Part shown: positions 30,274-40,460 of the stretch, in pieces | Layout of the letters: every line of letters begins with the position of its first letter | How positions within the stretch are numbered: the first letter of the stretch is position 1 | From: Erwinia psidii | GTDB taxonomy: Bacteria > Pseudomonadota > Gammaproteobacteria > Enterobacterales > Enterobacteriaceae | Direction of reading: 5' to 3' | DNA length: 64,000 bases | Assembly: GCF_003846135.1 (NCBI RefSeq) | Contig: NZ_RHHM01000003.1 | Location: 1 to 64,000, forward strand | Made by a program: the position numbers and the translations under genes | The notes under the pieces: model-generated | What the model saw: only the letters and a program-made list of their open reading frames with translations | Database searches by the model: none | Told to the model about the DNA's origin: nothing

Positions 30274-30350
30274 GCGTCCGTAGCTCAGTTGGTTAGAGCA
30301 CCACCTTGACATGGTGGGGGTCGGTGGTTCGAGTCCACTCGGACGCACCA
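30274..30350 (+). tRNA. tRNA-Val (GAC), third copy
   Basis: 77 bases identical to the copy at 30187-30263, 10 bases downstream of it. E. coli has only two tRNA genes here, so this is a tandem duplication. Apparent minus-strand protein frames over this array are tRNA artefacts. Confidence 0.97.
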
Positions 30351-30495
30351 CGAAGGCTTCTCCCCTGTACCTTCCATACTGGTGTTAATTTTTCTGCAAT
30401 AGTCTGATTTAAAACAACCGTTATACTTTCGCCAGCTAACCTTTTTAATTGGTTTTACCATGCCGAACGACTATAATGCGGAACGTTGTTTCACA

Positions 30496-30507
30496 TGAAT
30501 GGTTTCA
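30496..30507. promoter_or_regulatory. Cra (FruR) site upstream of pykF
   Basis: TGAATGGTTTCA agrees with the Cra consensus TGAAACGTTTCA at 10 of 12 bases and matches the site I recall at E. coli pykF, which Cra represses. It lies about 220 bp before the pykF start. Confidence 0.7.
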
Positions 30508-30725
30508 GCGGATGATTTATCCTTTCAGAAAATTGATAGCGGGTTGTGCGAGACCATATTGCGTTCACGTTGAAAGCACGTTAAAACTTCTTCTACCACA
30601 CTTATCGACTGTCACCTGTTCCTGTTTTGTATCGCAGTTCGCCGCTCAGGCAAAAAATCTCTCCCGGTGCACCAGGCCCGGAATCCCATTTTTCCAATTC
30701 ATCACAACTTAACAGATAACTCGTC

Positions 30726-32138
30726 ATGAAAAAGACCAAGATCGTTTGTACTATCGGACCAAAAACCGAATCTGAAGAGATGCTAACCAACCTGCTTGAT
30801 GCAGGCATGAATGTTATGCGTCTGAATTTCTCACACGGTGATTACGAAGAGCACGGTAAACGTATTGCCAACCTGCGTGCGGTGATGGACAAAACCAGCC
30901 ATCAGGCCGCCATTCTGCTGGATACCAAAGGCCCGGAAATCCGCACTATGAAGCTGGAAGGTGGTGCTGATGTTGCGCTTAAAGCAGGTCAGACCTTTAC
31001 CTTCACTACCGATCAGTCAGTGACGGGTAACCATGAGCGCGTAGCGGTGACCTATCCGGGCTTTGCTTCCGATCTGAAAATTGGTAATACCGTGCTGGTG
31101 GATGACGGCCTGATCGGTATGGAAGTGACCGAAGTCACTGAAACCACCGTTGTCTGCAAGGTGCTGAACAACGGCGACCTGGGCGAGAACAAAGGGGTAA
31201 ATCTTCCGGGCGTTTCTATCCAGTTACCGGCACTGGCAGAGAAAGACAAGCGCGATCTGATTTTTGGTTGTGAACAGGGTGTCGACTTTGTTGCGGCTTC
31301 CTTTATCCGCAAACGTTCTGACGTGCTGGAAATTCGTGAGCACCTCAAGCAGAACGGCGGCGAGCATATTCAGATCATTTCCAAAATAGAAAACCAGGAA
31401 GGCCTGAATAACTTTGATGAAATTCTTGATGCCTCTGACGGCATAATGGTTGCCCGTGGTGACCTCGGCGTCGAAATTCCGGTCGAAGAAGTGATCTTCG
31501 CTCAGAAGATGATGATCAAAAAATGTAACCGCGCCCGCAAAGTGGTTATCACCGCTACGCAGATGCTCGATTCCATGATTAAGAACCCGCGCCCTACCCG
31601 TGCAGAGGCCGGAGATGTTGCCAACGCGATCCTTGACGGCACCGATGCTGTGATGCTTTCAGGTGAAAGCGCCAAGGGAAAATATCCGCTAGAGTCTGTG
31701 ACCATTATGGCCACCATCTGTGAACGTACTGACCGGGTGATGAAAAGTCGGATCGATGCCCAGCACGACAATCGCAAAATGCGCATTACCGAGGCGGTTT
31801 GCCGTGGCGCGGTAGAAACGGCAGAGAATCTGGAAGCTCCGTTGATCGTCGTGGCAACCGAAGGCGGAAAATCCGCCAAGTCGGTACGTAAATATTTCCC
31901 TAATGCCACTATTCTGGCACTGACCACCAATAAACTGACGGCACGTCAGCTGATCCTCAGCAAAGGCATCATCGCCACCGTAGTGAAAGAAATTGCCTCT
32001 ACTGACGATTTCTACCGCCTTGGCAAAGAAGCAGCGGTTGCCAGCGGCTATGCTCAGAAAGGTGATGTGGTGGTGATGGTCTCTGGCGCACTGGTACCGA
32101 GCGGGACGACTAACACGGCGTCGGTTCACCTGTTGTAG
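30726..32138 (+). CDS. pykF: Pyruvate kinase I
   Basis: 470-aa glycolytic enzyme making pyruvate and ATP from PEP; type I is activated by fructose 1,6-bisphosphate. [16 protein letters not shown] begins the barrel; [18 protein letters not shown] contains the catalytic lysine signature, and [12 protein letters not shown] the metal site. Length equals E. coli. A 375-bp leader region with a Cra site precedes it. Together with ppsA and ppsR it places both directions of the PEP-pyruvate switch in this window. Confidence 0.98.
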   Translation: MKKTKIVCTIGPKTESEEMLTNLLDAGMNVMRLNFSHGDYEEHGKRIANLRAVMDKTSHQAAILLDTKGPEIRTMKLEGGADVALKAGQTFTFTTDQSVTGNHERVAVTYPGFASDLKIGNTVLVDDGLIGMEVTEVTETTVVCKVLNNGDLGENKGVNLPGVSIQLPALAEKDKRDLIFGCEQGVDFVAASFIRKRSDVLEIREHLKQNGGEHIQIISKIENQEGLNNFDEILDASDGIMVARGDLGVEIPVEEVIFAQKMMIKKCNRARKVVITATQMLDSMIKNPRPTRAEAGDVANAILDGTDAVMLSGESAKGKYPLESVTIMATICERTDRVMKSRIDAQHDNRKMRITEAVCRGAVETAENLEAPLIVVATEGGKSAKSVRKYFPNATILALTTNKLTARQLILSKGIIATVVKEIASTDDFYRLGKEAAVASGYAQKGDVVVMVSGALVPSGTTNTASVHLL

Positions 32139-32163
32139 TTAACATTATCGTCCGGTCATCGTT

Positions 32164-32188
32164 AAGCGCCCTGAGTGGCGCTTTTTTT
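32164..32188 (+). terminator. Rho-independent terminator of pykF
   Basis: AAGCGCC-CTGAGT-GGCGCTT followed by a run of T, 25 bases after the pykF stop. Confidence 0.9.
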
Positions 32189-32363
32189 ATAACTGATAAA
32201 AAAAGACAACGTTAGCAATAAAAAGTAACGGTGCAAACCACCGGTGAGTAGATTCAGACACCATTAAAATGACCTGTTTTCGCTAAAAATTTTGCCAAAA
32301 TCGGCAAAGGCGGTGCTTCTTTGAGCGAACGAACAAATTTAACGACCTTCTTACTAAAATTTA

Positions 32364-32392
32364 TTCTCTTTAGAAAAAACTTTGTGTAATAC
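32364..32392 (+). promoter_or_regulatory. lpp promoter
   Basis: The block AACTTTGTGTAATACTTGTA and the following leader to the ATG are nearly identical to the E. coli lpp promoter. The -10 is TAATAC (32387-32392), with an AT-rich -35 region near 32364. Transcription should begin near 32400. The leader includes GAGGGT before ATG 32438. Confidence 0.75.
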
Positions 32393-32425
32393 TTGTAACG
32401 CTACATGGAGATTAACTCAATCTAG

Positions 32426-32674
<249 letters not shown>

Positions 32675-32690
32675 GAGTACCGGTACCGAA

Positions 32691-32718
32691 AATGGCGCAC
32701 AATGTGCGCCATTTTTTT
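32691..32718 (+). terminator. Rho-independent terminator of lpp
   Basis: AATGGCGCAC-AAT-GTGCGCCATT followed by TTTTTT, beginning 17 bases after the lpp stop. Confidence 0.93.
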
Positions 32719-33623
32719 CTGCTTCTCCCCTAACCCCTGCTGTACGATACGATTTTACCCTTCAGTCTGAGCACTCCCAACATATTACTCCCGCCGGTTG
32801 CAGGGACCTCGCTGATAACCGCTACAAAAAAATTCGCCAGCGTTACGTTTTCCCCACTCCCCGACATAGCCTGGATAACGTTAATCACCGTCTGCTCGCT
32901 CCAGGCACGGCTGACAGGCTGTTTCGCGCCAGCGGTTGATCCGCCAGCGAGGATATGCGGAAAATCATTCACACTGTGATAACAGCTAATGCGCTTAATA
33001 CCAGATCACGCCTGAATCCCGGTTCCCTGCGGTACAGACTGTTGCATAACGGGTCAATCTCATCACACACAGCCACCACTGACCCGCATACCGGCGTCAG
33101 TGCCCCCCACAGGATTGCGTCCTTGCCACACGCCAGATGACGCGTGTGACGCCCCGCCTCATTCAGCGGCTGCGTTTTACCCTGGGCCGCCTGCCGCTGG
33201 AGGATGTTTGGGATTGTTATCCGGCTGAACCGGGAAACTTCTGGCTGACGCCGGTGGCGTGTTCATCCCGGCAGGACCGTGCCAGTCAGATTTCACCGTC
33301 TTCAGGGTAGCGCACCAACATAGCACCGCGACATTCACCACGATCCCTCTTTTTTTGGTGGGAACAATCAGCTCCGGCCTGACTACAGACATTCCCAGCG
33401 GCCCCGGCCGGTTTTATGGCGCTAGCCTCTCCAGTGCCCCCCATCGGCAGACCGGGTGCAGGGGGTTTCTACCAATGAAGCCATGACCCTCTGGCGTTGA
33501 AGGACAGGTTGTTGCCACATGGCGGGTGAAAATGAGGGCAATGAAAAGGATTAACGCAACGGGAGCGGGTTTCCCGTGCAAGAGCAGGAACACGTCCCAC
33601 CGGGTGGTGGGAAGTGCAGAGAG
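32719..33623. other. Interval without intact gene in the ldtE position; possible decayed coding sequence
   Basis: About 900 bp between lpp and sufE. Several short minus-strand frames have protein-like composition: 32730-32972 (80 codons), a frame through 32980-33200 reading ALTPVCGSVVAVCDEIDPLC, and 33177-33392 with SDWHGPAGMNTPPASARS. The latter two join only through a frame change near 33190. None matches LdtE or another protein I know. It looks like remains of a horizontally acquired gene, but the evidence is only composition and frame continuity. Confidence 0.35.
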
Positions 33624-34046
33624 TCAGTTGCTGCTAAGGTTCTGTGCTTTATGACGAACAGCGCGGATCATTGCTTCCAGTCCCTGCGAACGTGATGGCG
33701 TCAGATGCTGAGTCAGATCAAGTTGATCAAACCACGGGCGAACATCAAATGAGAGGATCTCTGCCGCCGTCATCTGCTTAAACAAAATAAAAACGACCGC
33801 GATTAATCCTTTCACTATCGCTGCATCGCTATCCCCCTGAAGCACCACCTGATGATTATCGTCAACGTTCATCAGGATCCATACCTGGCTCTGGCAGCCT
33901 GAAATGATGTTTTCCGGGGTGTGGGCTGATTCAGGCAGTTCAGGTAACAATGCCCCCAGTTCAATCACATACAGATACTTCTCTTCCCAGTCGGCGCAAC
34001 GGCCAAAGTTGCGCACCAGTTTTTCTTTATCTGGCAGGGTTGCCAT
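33624..34046 (-). CDS. sufE: Sulfur acceptor SufE
   Basis: 140-aa partner of SufS that takes persulfide sulfur onto its cysteine and passes it to SufBCD. The cysteine is seen in [10 protein letters not shown] (about residue 51). Start 34046 ([14 protein letters not shown]) follows GGAGG and fits the E. coli length (138); a 36-codon open extension upstream overlaps sufS and is rejected. Last gene of sufABCDSE. Confidence 0.96.
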   Translation of the reverse strand: MATLPDKEKLVRNFGRCADWEEKYLYVIELGALLPELPESAHTPENIISGCQSQVWILMNVDDNHQVVLQGDSDAAIVKGLIAVVFILFKQMTAAEILSFDVRPWFDQLDLTQHLTPSRSQGLEAMIRAVRHKAQNLSSN

Positions 34047-34068
34047 ACTTCCTCCCGTGCCGCCAGGT

Positions 34069-35289
34069 TTAACCCAGCAGACGATGTATACGTATAAGAC
34101 CGGCAACAAGACGATCGGCCTCTTCCTCGCTGTTGTACAGAACAAAGGAGGCACGACACATTGCCGGTACGCCGTAATGGTTCATCAACGGCATGGCGCA
34201 ATGATGGCCGGTGCGAACCGCAATACCATAACGATCCAGAAAACTCCCCACATCGTAAGCATGATGCTGGCCCAGATTGAACGCAATCACCCCGGCACGC
34301 TCGCGCGGACCGTAAATGTGCAAATCCGGCACCGCAGAGAGCTTGTCCATGGCATAACGCATCAGTACCTGCTCACGCTGCTGTATGGCATCAAGACTCA
34401 GTTCGCTGACCCAGCGCAGAGCCGCGCCCAAGCCAATAATACCGCCGGTATTTGGCGAGCCAGCCTCAAAGCGCCATGGCGCTGCGGCATAGGTGGTACC
34501 TTCCGTCAGACTGACCGTGGCAATCATCGAGCCTCCCCCTTCCCACGGAGGCATCTGATCCAGCATGGCTTTACGGCCATACAGGATACCAATCCCGGAG
34601 GGGCCATAAATTTTATGTCCTGAGAAAACATAAAAATCACAGCCCAAATCCTGCACGTCAACGGGCGCATGCATTACCGCCTGAGCACCATCAATCAGGG
34701 TCGCGATGCCAGCGGCTTTTGCACGGGCCACTAACTCTCTGACCGGGTTGACCGTACCAAGAACGTTAGAAACCTGTGTCACCGCCAGCATACGCGTGCG
34801 GTTGTCCATCAGGGACGGCAGTGAAGCGAGATCCAGTTCACCCGCTTCCGTCAGCGGAATAAAGCGCACTTCAGCACCGGTACGCTGTGCAATCATTTGC
34901 CACGGAACGATATTGGCATGATGCTCCATTGCGGTGATCAGGATGTTATCACCCGGTTTTAACTGGCTGCCACCCCAGCTGGACGCGACCAGATTAATTG
35001 CTTCGGTCGTTCCTTTAACAAACACAATCTCTTCAGACGAGGCTGCGTTAAGGAAAGCCGCCGCCTGTGCGCGAACGTCTTCCATCGCGGTAGTGGCTTC
35101 GGCACTCAGGGTGTGAATACCACGGTGAACGGCGGCATAGCCATATTGATAGAAGTGGCTTTCCGCATCAATCACCACCTGTGGTTTCTGGGCACTGGCT
35201 GCACTGTCCAGATAGGCCAGTGGCTGTCCATTGACTTCCCGCATCAGAACAGGAAAATCAGCCCTGACGCGTGCCAGGTCAAAACTCAT
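34069..35289 (-). CDS. sufS: Cysteine desulfurase SufS
   Basis: 406-aa PLP enzyme that removes sulfur from cysteine for Fe-S assembly under iron limitation or oxidative stress. The PLP lysine lies in [11 protein letters not shown] and the persulfide cysteine in [11 protein letters not shown] (about residue 364). ATG overlaps the sufD stop by 4 bases (ATGA-type coupling). 22 bases before sufE. Confidence 0.97.
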   Translation of the reverse strand: MSFDLARVRADFPVLMREVNGQPLAYLDSAASAQKPQVVIDAESHFYQYGYAAVHRGIHTLSAEATTAMEDVRAQAAAFLNAASSEEIVFVKGTTEAINLVASSWGGSQLKPGDNILITAMEHHANIVPWQMIAQRTGAEVRFIPLTEAGELDLASLPSLMDNRTRMLAVTQVSNVLGTVNPVRELVARAKAAGIATLIDGAQAVMHAPVDVQDLGCDFYVFSGHKIYGPSGIGILYGRKAMLDQMPPWEGGGSMIATVSLTEGTTYAAAPWRFEAGSPNTGGIIGLGAALRWVSELSLDAIQQREQVLMRYAMDKLSAVPDLHIYGPRERAGVIAFNLGQHHAYDVGSFLDRYGIAVRTGHHCAMPLMNHYGVPAMCRASFVLYNSEEEADRLVAGLIRIHRLLG

Positions 35290-36569
35290 TTAATGCCTCC
35301 GGGAAAGCGCTGTGCGATACGCTGCATCACCGCTTCCTTCAGCACGTCATCCGTAATCGCTTCGGTTAATTCTGCGGCAAAAGCATAAATGATCATCCGT
35401 TGCGCCGACGTTTCGCTGATGCCACGGGCGCGAAGGTAGAACATCTGTTCGTCGTCGATACGGCCAATCGTCGCTCCATGGCTACACTTCACGTCATCAG
35501 CGTAGATTTCCAGCTGAGGCTTGGTGTCCACTTCAGCCAGGCGGCCTAACAACAGATTGTTGTTGGTCATTTGTCCGTCTGTTTTCAGTGCGTGTTTAGC
35601 CACTTTGATGTGGCCGTTAAACACGGCACGTGCCTTGTCCCGCACGATGGTTTTATGCATCTGTCGGCTCAGACAGTGACCTTTATTGTGTTCCAGATAA
35701 GTGCGGCTGTCACAGATCTCTTTTTCCACCGGCAACATCAGGCTGTTGATCCCAAGCTCACTGCCTTCACCGTTGAGCTGTGCGCTGGTGTTATGGCGGG
35801 TCAGCCCACTGCCGAGCAGGAAGCTGTCGCTCTGTACCCGCGCATCACGTCCGATAACCAGATCGTTATGTGAAAAGTGGTAGCTGCTGGTGTGCTCAAA
35901 AGCCAGCTTGTAATGGCTCAGGCTGGCATTGTCACCCACGGTGGCGGTGAAGCGTGCACCGGTGAAATGGGCAGACTCGTTGAGGCTGACATAGTGTTCA
36001 ATCACTGTCGCCCGCGCACCATCATCCAGTTGCAGATGATGGCGATAATGCGAGGTGTGCATCTCTGCCTGGGCGCTGCCGCTGCTGATGTGCAGCATAT
36101 ACAGTGCACGACCGGCAACCTTACCCCGTGGCAGATGAACAGTGACCGCCTCTTCCGCAAGGCTTTCCGTCAGGTGCAGAAAGAGTTCAGGTTGCACTGG
36201 CGCGCTCAACTCACGACGTTCCCCCGCCTGGGAAACCTGAATATCGAACAGATCGAAAGTTTTATCGCTCAGTTCGGCACTGAAGCGACCATCGATGAAC
36301 ACCATTTTTACCGCGTCAATATCCAGTGACAGACCGGCAACTTCTTCAGCGCTCAGGCGGTATGATGCTGGCAGAACGAAATGATGCGCCAGCAGGCCTT
36401 CCAGCGGCGTATATTTCCAGTTTTCATGCTTACGCGTCGGCAGGCCTAAGCGCAGTACCTGCTGCCAGTGCTGCTGAGCCTGTAATGAGCGATGCTCTCC
36501 GTTACTTTCAAACAGATGATGCCACTGTCGCAGGGCGCTTTCATCACGAATGGTCGGTAAGCCAGCCAT
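35286..36569 (-). CDS. sufD: Fe-S scaffold complex subunit SufD
   Basis: 427-aa subunit of the SufBC2D scaffold. The C-terminal beta-helix core includes [33 protein letters not shown], with the conserved His near 360 and CSHGAT signature. Length is near E. coli (423). Its start overlaps the sufC end by 26 bases, so translation is coupled. Confidence 0.96.
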   Translation of the reverse strand: MAGLPTIRDESALRQWHHLFESNGEHRSLQAQQHWQQVLRLGLPTRKHENWKYTPLEGLLAHHFVLPASYRLSAEEVAGLSLDIDAVKMVFIDGRFSAELSDKTFDLFDIQVSQAGERRELSAPVQPELFLHLTESLAEEAVTVHLPRGKVAGRALYMLHISSGSAQAEMHTSHYRHHLQLDDGARATVIEHYVSLNESAHFTGARFTATVGDNASLSHYKLAFEHTSSYHFSHNDLVIGRDARVQSDSFLLGSGLTRHNTSAQLNGEGSELGINSLMLPVEKEICDSRTYLEHNKGHCLSRQMHKTIVRDKARAVFNGHIKVAKHALKTDGQMTNNNLLLGRLAEVDTKPQLEIYADDVKCSHGATIGRIDDEQMFYLRARGISETSAQRMIIYAFAAELTEAITDDVLKEAVMQRIAQRFPGGIK

Positions 36570-37290
36570 AGCCTTGCTCCTCCAGTTGTTTCACCAGCGT
36601 AAAGTCGCCCGACTTTACGATTTTGCCCTGATATAACACATGAACGAAGTCAGGCTTAATATAATCCAGGATACGCTGATAGTGCGTCACAATGATAAAT
36701 GCGCGTTTTCCGTCGCGCAGGGTATTCACACCCCCTGCCACAATTTTCAGCGCATCAATATCAAGACCGGAGTCGGTTTCATCAAGAATACAGAGTTCAG
36801 GCTCCAGCACTGCCATCTGTAAAATGTCGTTGCGTTTTTTTTCACCGCCGGAGAAGCCAACGTTAACGGAACGGGTCAACAAATCTTCAGGCATCTTCAG
36901 CAGGTGGATTTTGTCTTCAATGAAGTCCTGGAAATCAAAACGATCCAGCTCTTCCTGAGAGCGGTATTTACGCACCGCGTTCACTGCCGTTTGCAGGAAG
37001 AACTGATTGCTGACGCCAGGAATTTCAACCGGGTACTGAAAAGCCATAAAAATGCCTTCGCCCGCGCGATCTTCGGGAGAAAGTTCCAGCAGATCTTTGC
37101 CCTTAAAATCGACCGAACCACCGGTAATTTCATACTCTTCACGGCCCGCTAACGTTGCTGACAGGGTACTTTTACCGGAGCCATTCGGTCCCATAATGGC
37201 ATGGACTTCGCCCGGCTTAACCTCAAGATTCAGTCCACGCAGGATCGCTTTATCTTCAATACTTACCTGTAAATCTTTAATACTTAACAT
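36544..37290 (-). CDS. sufC: Suf ABC-type ATPase SufC
   Basis: 248-aa cytosolic ABC ATPase that drives cluster assembly on SufBD. Walker A GPNGSGKST, signature FSGGEKKR and Walker B CILDETDSGLD are intact, and VTHYQRILDYI holds the switch histidine. Start 37290 (MLSIKDLQVSIEDKAIL) equals E. coli; the 15 upstream codons in frame are intergenic. No transmembrane partner, as expected for Suf. Confidence 0.97.
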   Translation of the reverse strand: MLSIKDLQVSIEDKAILRGLNLEVKPGEVHAIMGPNGSGKSTLSATLAGREEYEITGGSVDFKGKDLLELSPEDRAGEGIFMAFQYPVEIPGVSNQFFLQTAVNAVRKYRSQEELDRFDFQDFIEDKIHLLKMPEDLLTRSVNVGFSGGEKKRNDILQMAVLEPELCILDETDSGLDIDALKIVAGGVNTLRDGKRAFIIVTHYQRILDYIKPDFVHVLYQGKIVKSGDFTLVKQLEEQGYGWLTDHS

Positions 37291-37346
37291 AGTGTTTCCT
37301 GGGCAATACCTGGTAGCATTGCACTGAATGATCATAGGCGTGGCGG

Positions 37347-38840
37347 TTAACCCACGCTGTGTTCGAGACTGATTGCCAACAGTTTTTGTGCTTCAACCGC
37401 AAACTCCAGCGGCAGTTCGGAGAAAACGTCTTTACAGAAACCGTTTACAATCATCGAAATGGCATCGTCTTCGCTGATACCGCGTTGCAGGCAGTAAAAC
37501 AGTTGATCCTCACCGATACGCGAGGTGGTGGCTTCATGTTCCAGTTGCGCGGTGTTATTGCGCACTTCCACATAAGGGAATGTATGTGCACCACATTCAG
37601 CCCCGATCAACATTGAGTCGCACTGCGTAAAATTACGGGCATTGGTGGCCGTCGGCATAATCTTCACCAGGCCACGATAGGTATTCTGACTTTTCCCGGC
37701 GGAGATGCCTTTGGAGATGATGGTGGATTTGGTGTTTTTACCAATATGGATCATCTTGGTACCGGTATCAGCCTGCTGATGGCCGCTGGTCAGCGCCACC
37801 GAGAAGAATTCACCAATGGAGTTGTCGCCGCGCAGAATAACACTGGGGTACTTCCAGGTGATCGCAGAGCCAGTTTCAGACTGCGTCCAGGACATCTTGC
37901 TGTTTTCACCTTCACACAGCGCACGCTTGGTAACGAAATTGAGGATGCCACCTTCAGATTCCCCGCCGGAAAACCAGTTCTGCACGGTAGAATATTTCAC
38001 TTCGGCATCTTTATGGATAATGACTTCCACCACCGCCGCATGCAGCTGATAGCTGTCGCGCACCGGTGCAGAGCAGCCTTCAATATAGCTGACGTAGCTG
38101 CCCTCATCGGCAATCAGAATGGTACGTTCGAACTGACCGGTTTTGGCGGCGTTGATACGGAAATAGGTGGACAGCTCCATCGGACAACGCACGCCTTTCG
38201 GGATATAGACAAAGGTGCCATCAGAAGCCACCGCCGAGTTCAGGGCGGCAAAGAAGTTGTCGTTAGCGGGCACCACGGTACCGAGATACTGTTTTACCAG
38301 TTCAGGATGGTCATGAATGGCTTCACCGAATGAGCAGAAGATAATCCCCTGCTCCGCCAGCTTACTGCGGTAGGTGGTTGAAACAGAGACAGAATCGAAG
38401 ATAGCATCAACCGCTATTTCCTGACCTTCACGAACCGGGACTCCCAATTGCTTAAAGGCATTTTCCACTTCTTCAGTCAGATAGTCAGGAGTCTGAGCAC
38501 CGGAGGTTTGCCTGGCACCGGGTTCGGAAGCACAACTGTCATCGCAGTTTCCACAGGACGGCGCCGAGTAGTAGCTGTAGTCCTGATAATTCAATGACTT
38601 GTAGTTGGCTTTTAACCAGTGTGGTTCTTCCATTTCCAGCCAGGCCGCATAGGCTTTCAGACGGAAATCGAGCATCCACTCAGGTTCGTTACGCTTGGCG
38701 GAAATCGCACGCACGACGTCTTCGCTGATGCCATGTTCAAACTCTTCGGTCTGCAACTGGGTGAAGAAACCTTCTTTGTACTTCTGCAGGTTTCCTTCCC
38801 AGACTTGCACATCGTCTGATGTTTCAGTGTTTCGGGACAT
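37347..38840 (-). CDS. sufB: Fe-S scaffold complex subunit SufB
   Basis: 497-aa scaffold subunit on which the nascent cluster forms. [30 protein letters not shown] and [21 protein letters not shown] carry conserved Cys/Glu residues. Length matches E. coli (495). Six bases separate it from sufA and 56 from sufC. Confidence 0.97.
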   Translation of the reverse strand: MSRNTETSDDVQVWEGNLQKYKEGFFTQLQTEEFEHGISEDVVRAISAKRNEPEWMLDFRLKAYAAWLEMEEPHWLKANYKSLNYQDYSYYSAPSCGNCDDSCASEPGARQTSGAQTPDYLTEEVENAFKQLGVPVREGQEIAVDAIFDSVSVSTTYRSKLAEQGIIFCSFGEAIHDHPELVKQYLGTVVPANDNFFAALNSAVASDGTFVYIPKGVRCPMELSTYFRINAAKTGQFERTILIADEGSYVSYIEGCSAPVRDSYQLHAAVVEVIIHKDAEVKYSTVQNWFSGGESEGGILNFVTKRALCEGENSKMSWTQSETGSAITWKYPSVILRGDNSIGEFFSVALTSGHQQADTGTKMIHIGKNTKSTIISKGISAGKSQNTYRGLVKIMPTATNARNFTQCDSMLIGAECGAHTFPYVEVRNNTAQLEHEATTSRIGEDQLFYCLQRGISEDDAISMIVNGFCKDVFSELPLEFAVEAQKLLAISLEHSVG

Positions 38841-38845
38841 AAATT

Positions 38846-39220
38846 TTACTCAACGCCAAAGCTCTCACCACAGCCACAGGCGTGTTGAGCTTTAGGATTA
38901 TTAAATTTGAAAATCTGATTCAGACCTTCACGGACGAAATCCACTTCAGTTCCGTCAATGAACGGCATTGCCTGCAAAGGCACATACAGCGACGCGCCCT
39001 GGTGAATAAACACCAGATCATCGTCAGCCGGTTGTTTAATTAAATCCATGGTATAACCAAAACCGGCGCAGCCAGAGGTTTTCACTCCCAGCTTAAGTCC
39101 CTTAATTTCCGGGTCATTGGCAGCCAGAGAAATAATTTGCCTTGCGGCGCTGTCAGTAAGCGTCAGACCTTTCCAGATAAAGTCATCCGGGGAAAAAGAA
39201 GTCGTCGTTGCTGATGGCAT
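38846..39220 (-). CDS. sufA: A-type Fe-S carrier SufA
   Basis: 124-aa A-type carrier that receives clusters from SufBCD. The three ligating cysteines are in [11 protein letters not shown] and [11 protein letters not shown]. First gene of the minus-strand suf operon; promoter elements should lie in 39221-39560. In E. coli this promoter is controlled by Fur, IscR and OxyR; I see no textbook Fur box on that side, only a weak TGATATTGATTG at about 39270-39281. Confidence 0.96.
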   Translation of the reverse strand: MPSATTTSFSPDDFIWKGLTLTDSAARQIISLAANDPEIKGLKLGVKTSGCAGFGYTMDLIKQPADDDLVFIHQGASLYVPLQAMPFIDGTEVDFVREGLNQIFKFNNPKAQHACGCGESFGVE

Positions 39221-39576
39221 AACATTACCTCGCGAGTCGATAGCCCAGTAGGCTAATACCCCTATGTTAGTGATATTGATTGTCTCTTCAACCTCTTGTT
39301 TTGCAGGGATTAACGTCTACAGGTGGTTTCAGGACCTTTTTATGCCACTCAGAGCCGCTGAAGAGGGCTACGTTCTGTCTGGTGCAGAAAATTAACTAAA
39401 TTATAACGCACTGAAAAGCCAGCAGTAAATATCAGGAAGGCTGCACCGATTGGGCATAATACTTATTTTAACTTATCAGGCAGTATCTCGTATCGTTATT
39501 ACCAATTTATCTGAGAGGAAGCATAAATCGGTAAATTTTCTTTCCGGTGAGATTGAATATCGCCGCAGCTAATATA

Positions 39577-39594
39577 TGATAATGATTATCATTA
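39577..39594. promoter_or_regulatory. Fur box
   Basis: TGATAATGATTATCATTA, nearly the full Fur consensus GATAATGATAATCATTATC. It overlaps a plausible -10 (TATGAT, 39575-39580; -35 TTGAAT at 39553-39558, 16-bp spacer) of the gene starting just downstream, so iron-bound Fur should block that promoter. Confidence 0.88.
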
Positions 39595-39600
39595 ACGCGT

Positions 39601-40017
39601 ATGGGTCCCCTGATGAATCTGTCCATGAGTGCCTGGCTGCAACATAAGATTGATGAATATAAATTTTCCATCCGTGATATCACCGTAGATTATTATATGG
39701 CTCAGGCAAAGCTGAACAGGCCCGACTGCTCACCGGAACAACTGCGCAATTTTAACAGTACCTGTCTGGATATGGCAGAGCTGTGTCAGCTCAATGGTGA
39801 CGATCAAAGCTATCTGCACGCGCTGGGTAAACTGCATCATCGCCTGATTCAGGAACTGGGTAACCGTGAACGCGACCGTCTTTTCCGCATGCAGGCATGG
39901 CAGCTCGCCCGTCATTCACTCACCCGCCTGTGCCACCAACTGGCGTTAAACGGTGAGTGGGACAAAGCCACCGCGCTGCAAAGCGATTTTGTTAAACACG
40001 CATCCTGGATCATCTGA
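39601..40017 (+). CDS. Fur-controlled protein of unknown function
   Basis: 138 aa, soluble, mainly helical by composition, no signal peptide. I do not recognise a family. It contains MAELCQLNGDD, LHHRLIQELGNRERDR and a basic C-terminal half ending FVKHASWII. Starts at 39601, 39613 or 39625 are possible; none has a strong ribosome site, and the short leader behind the promoter favours an early one. It lies where E. coli has ydiH but does not resemble it. The Fur box and the divergent suf operon suggest a role in iron starvation, such as metabolism sparing iron or siderophore handling; this is inference from context. Confidence 0.75.
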   Translation: MGPLMNLSMSAWLQHKIDEYKFSIRDITVDYYMAQAKLNRPDCSPEQLRNFNSTCLDMAELCQLNGDDQSYLHALGKLHHRLIQELGNRERDRLFRMQAWQLARHSLTRLCHQLALNGEWDKATALQSDFVKHASWII

Positions 40018-40037
40018 CCCGGCGCATGACCGCACTC

Positions 40038-40460
40038 TTACCTTGCGGTCATTATTGCCGTGGTTAAACGTACCGAGCAGCATAATCGCCGCTGTGCATC
40101 GAATATGTCGGTGTGCCAGACCTGATGCGTGCGCCCCAGATGCAGGGCGCGACATTCCCCCCATACCAGCCCCTCCCTGACGGCTCTCATGTGGCTGGCA
40201 CTCACCTCCAGTCCCGCGATGTAGTCATCGCCTGCGGTACAAAGGTATCCCGCCATCGACCCCAGCGTTTCCGCCAGCACCACAGAAGCACCGCCATGAA
40301 GCAGACCGAACGGCTGACGGGTGCGGCTGTCCACCGGCATGGTCGCCTGCAGGCTTTCCCCGTTGATGGCGACAAACACAATCCCTAGATGGGATACCAG
40401 CGTCCCCTGGCTTTGCTGATTGAGCTGTTGCAGAGAGAGCGAGCGCTGCCAGATAGCCAT
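40038..40460 (-). CDS. menI: Hotdog-fold thioesterase MenI (YdiI)
   Basis: 140-aa 4-hydroxybenzoyl-CoA-type thioesterase; E. coli MenI hydrolyses 1,4-dihydroxy-2-naphthoyl-CoA in menaquinone synthesis. QPFGLLHGGASVVLAETLGS holds the active-site Gln/His region and catalytic Glu; LGRTHQVWHTDIFD is conserved. The start overlaps the ydiJ stop (TGATG), so the two are co-translated. Confidence 0.94.
   Translation of the reverse strand: MAIWQRSLSLQQLNQQSQGTLVSHLGIVFVAINGESLQATMPVDSRTRQPFGLLHGGASVVLAETLGSMAGYLCTAGDDYIAGLEVSASHMRAVREGLVWGECRALHLGRTHQVWHTDIFDAQRRLCCSVRLTTAIMTAR

Noticed and set aside
30112..30351. 79-codon minus-strand frame with repeated SGLEPPTPTMSRWCSNQLS
   Set aside because: It is the complement of the three tRNA-Val genes, a common false annotation.
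33624..34154. Longer SufE form starting at 34154
   Set aside because: The extra 36 codons overlap the sufS end and lack family likeness; the ATG at 34046 has GGAGG and gives the normal length.
37746..38333. 195-codon plus-strand frame opposite sufB
   Set aside because: Antisense shadow of sufB; no independent support.
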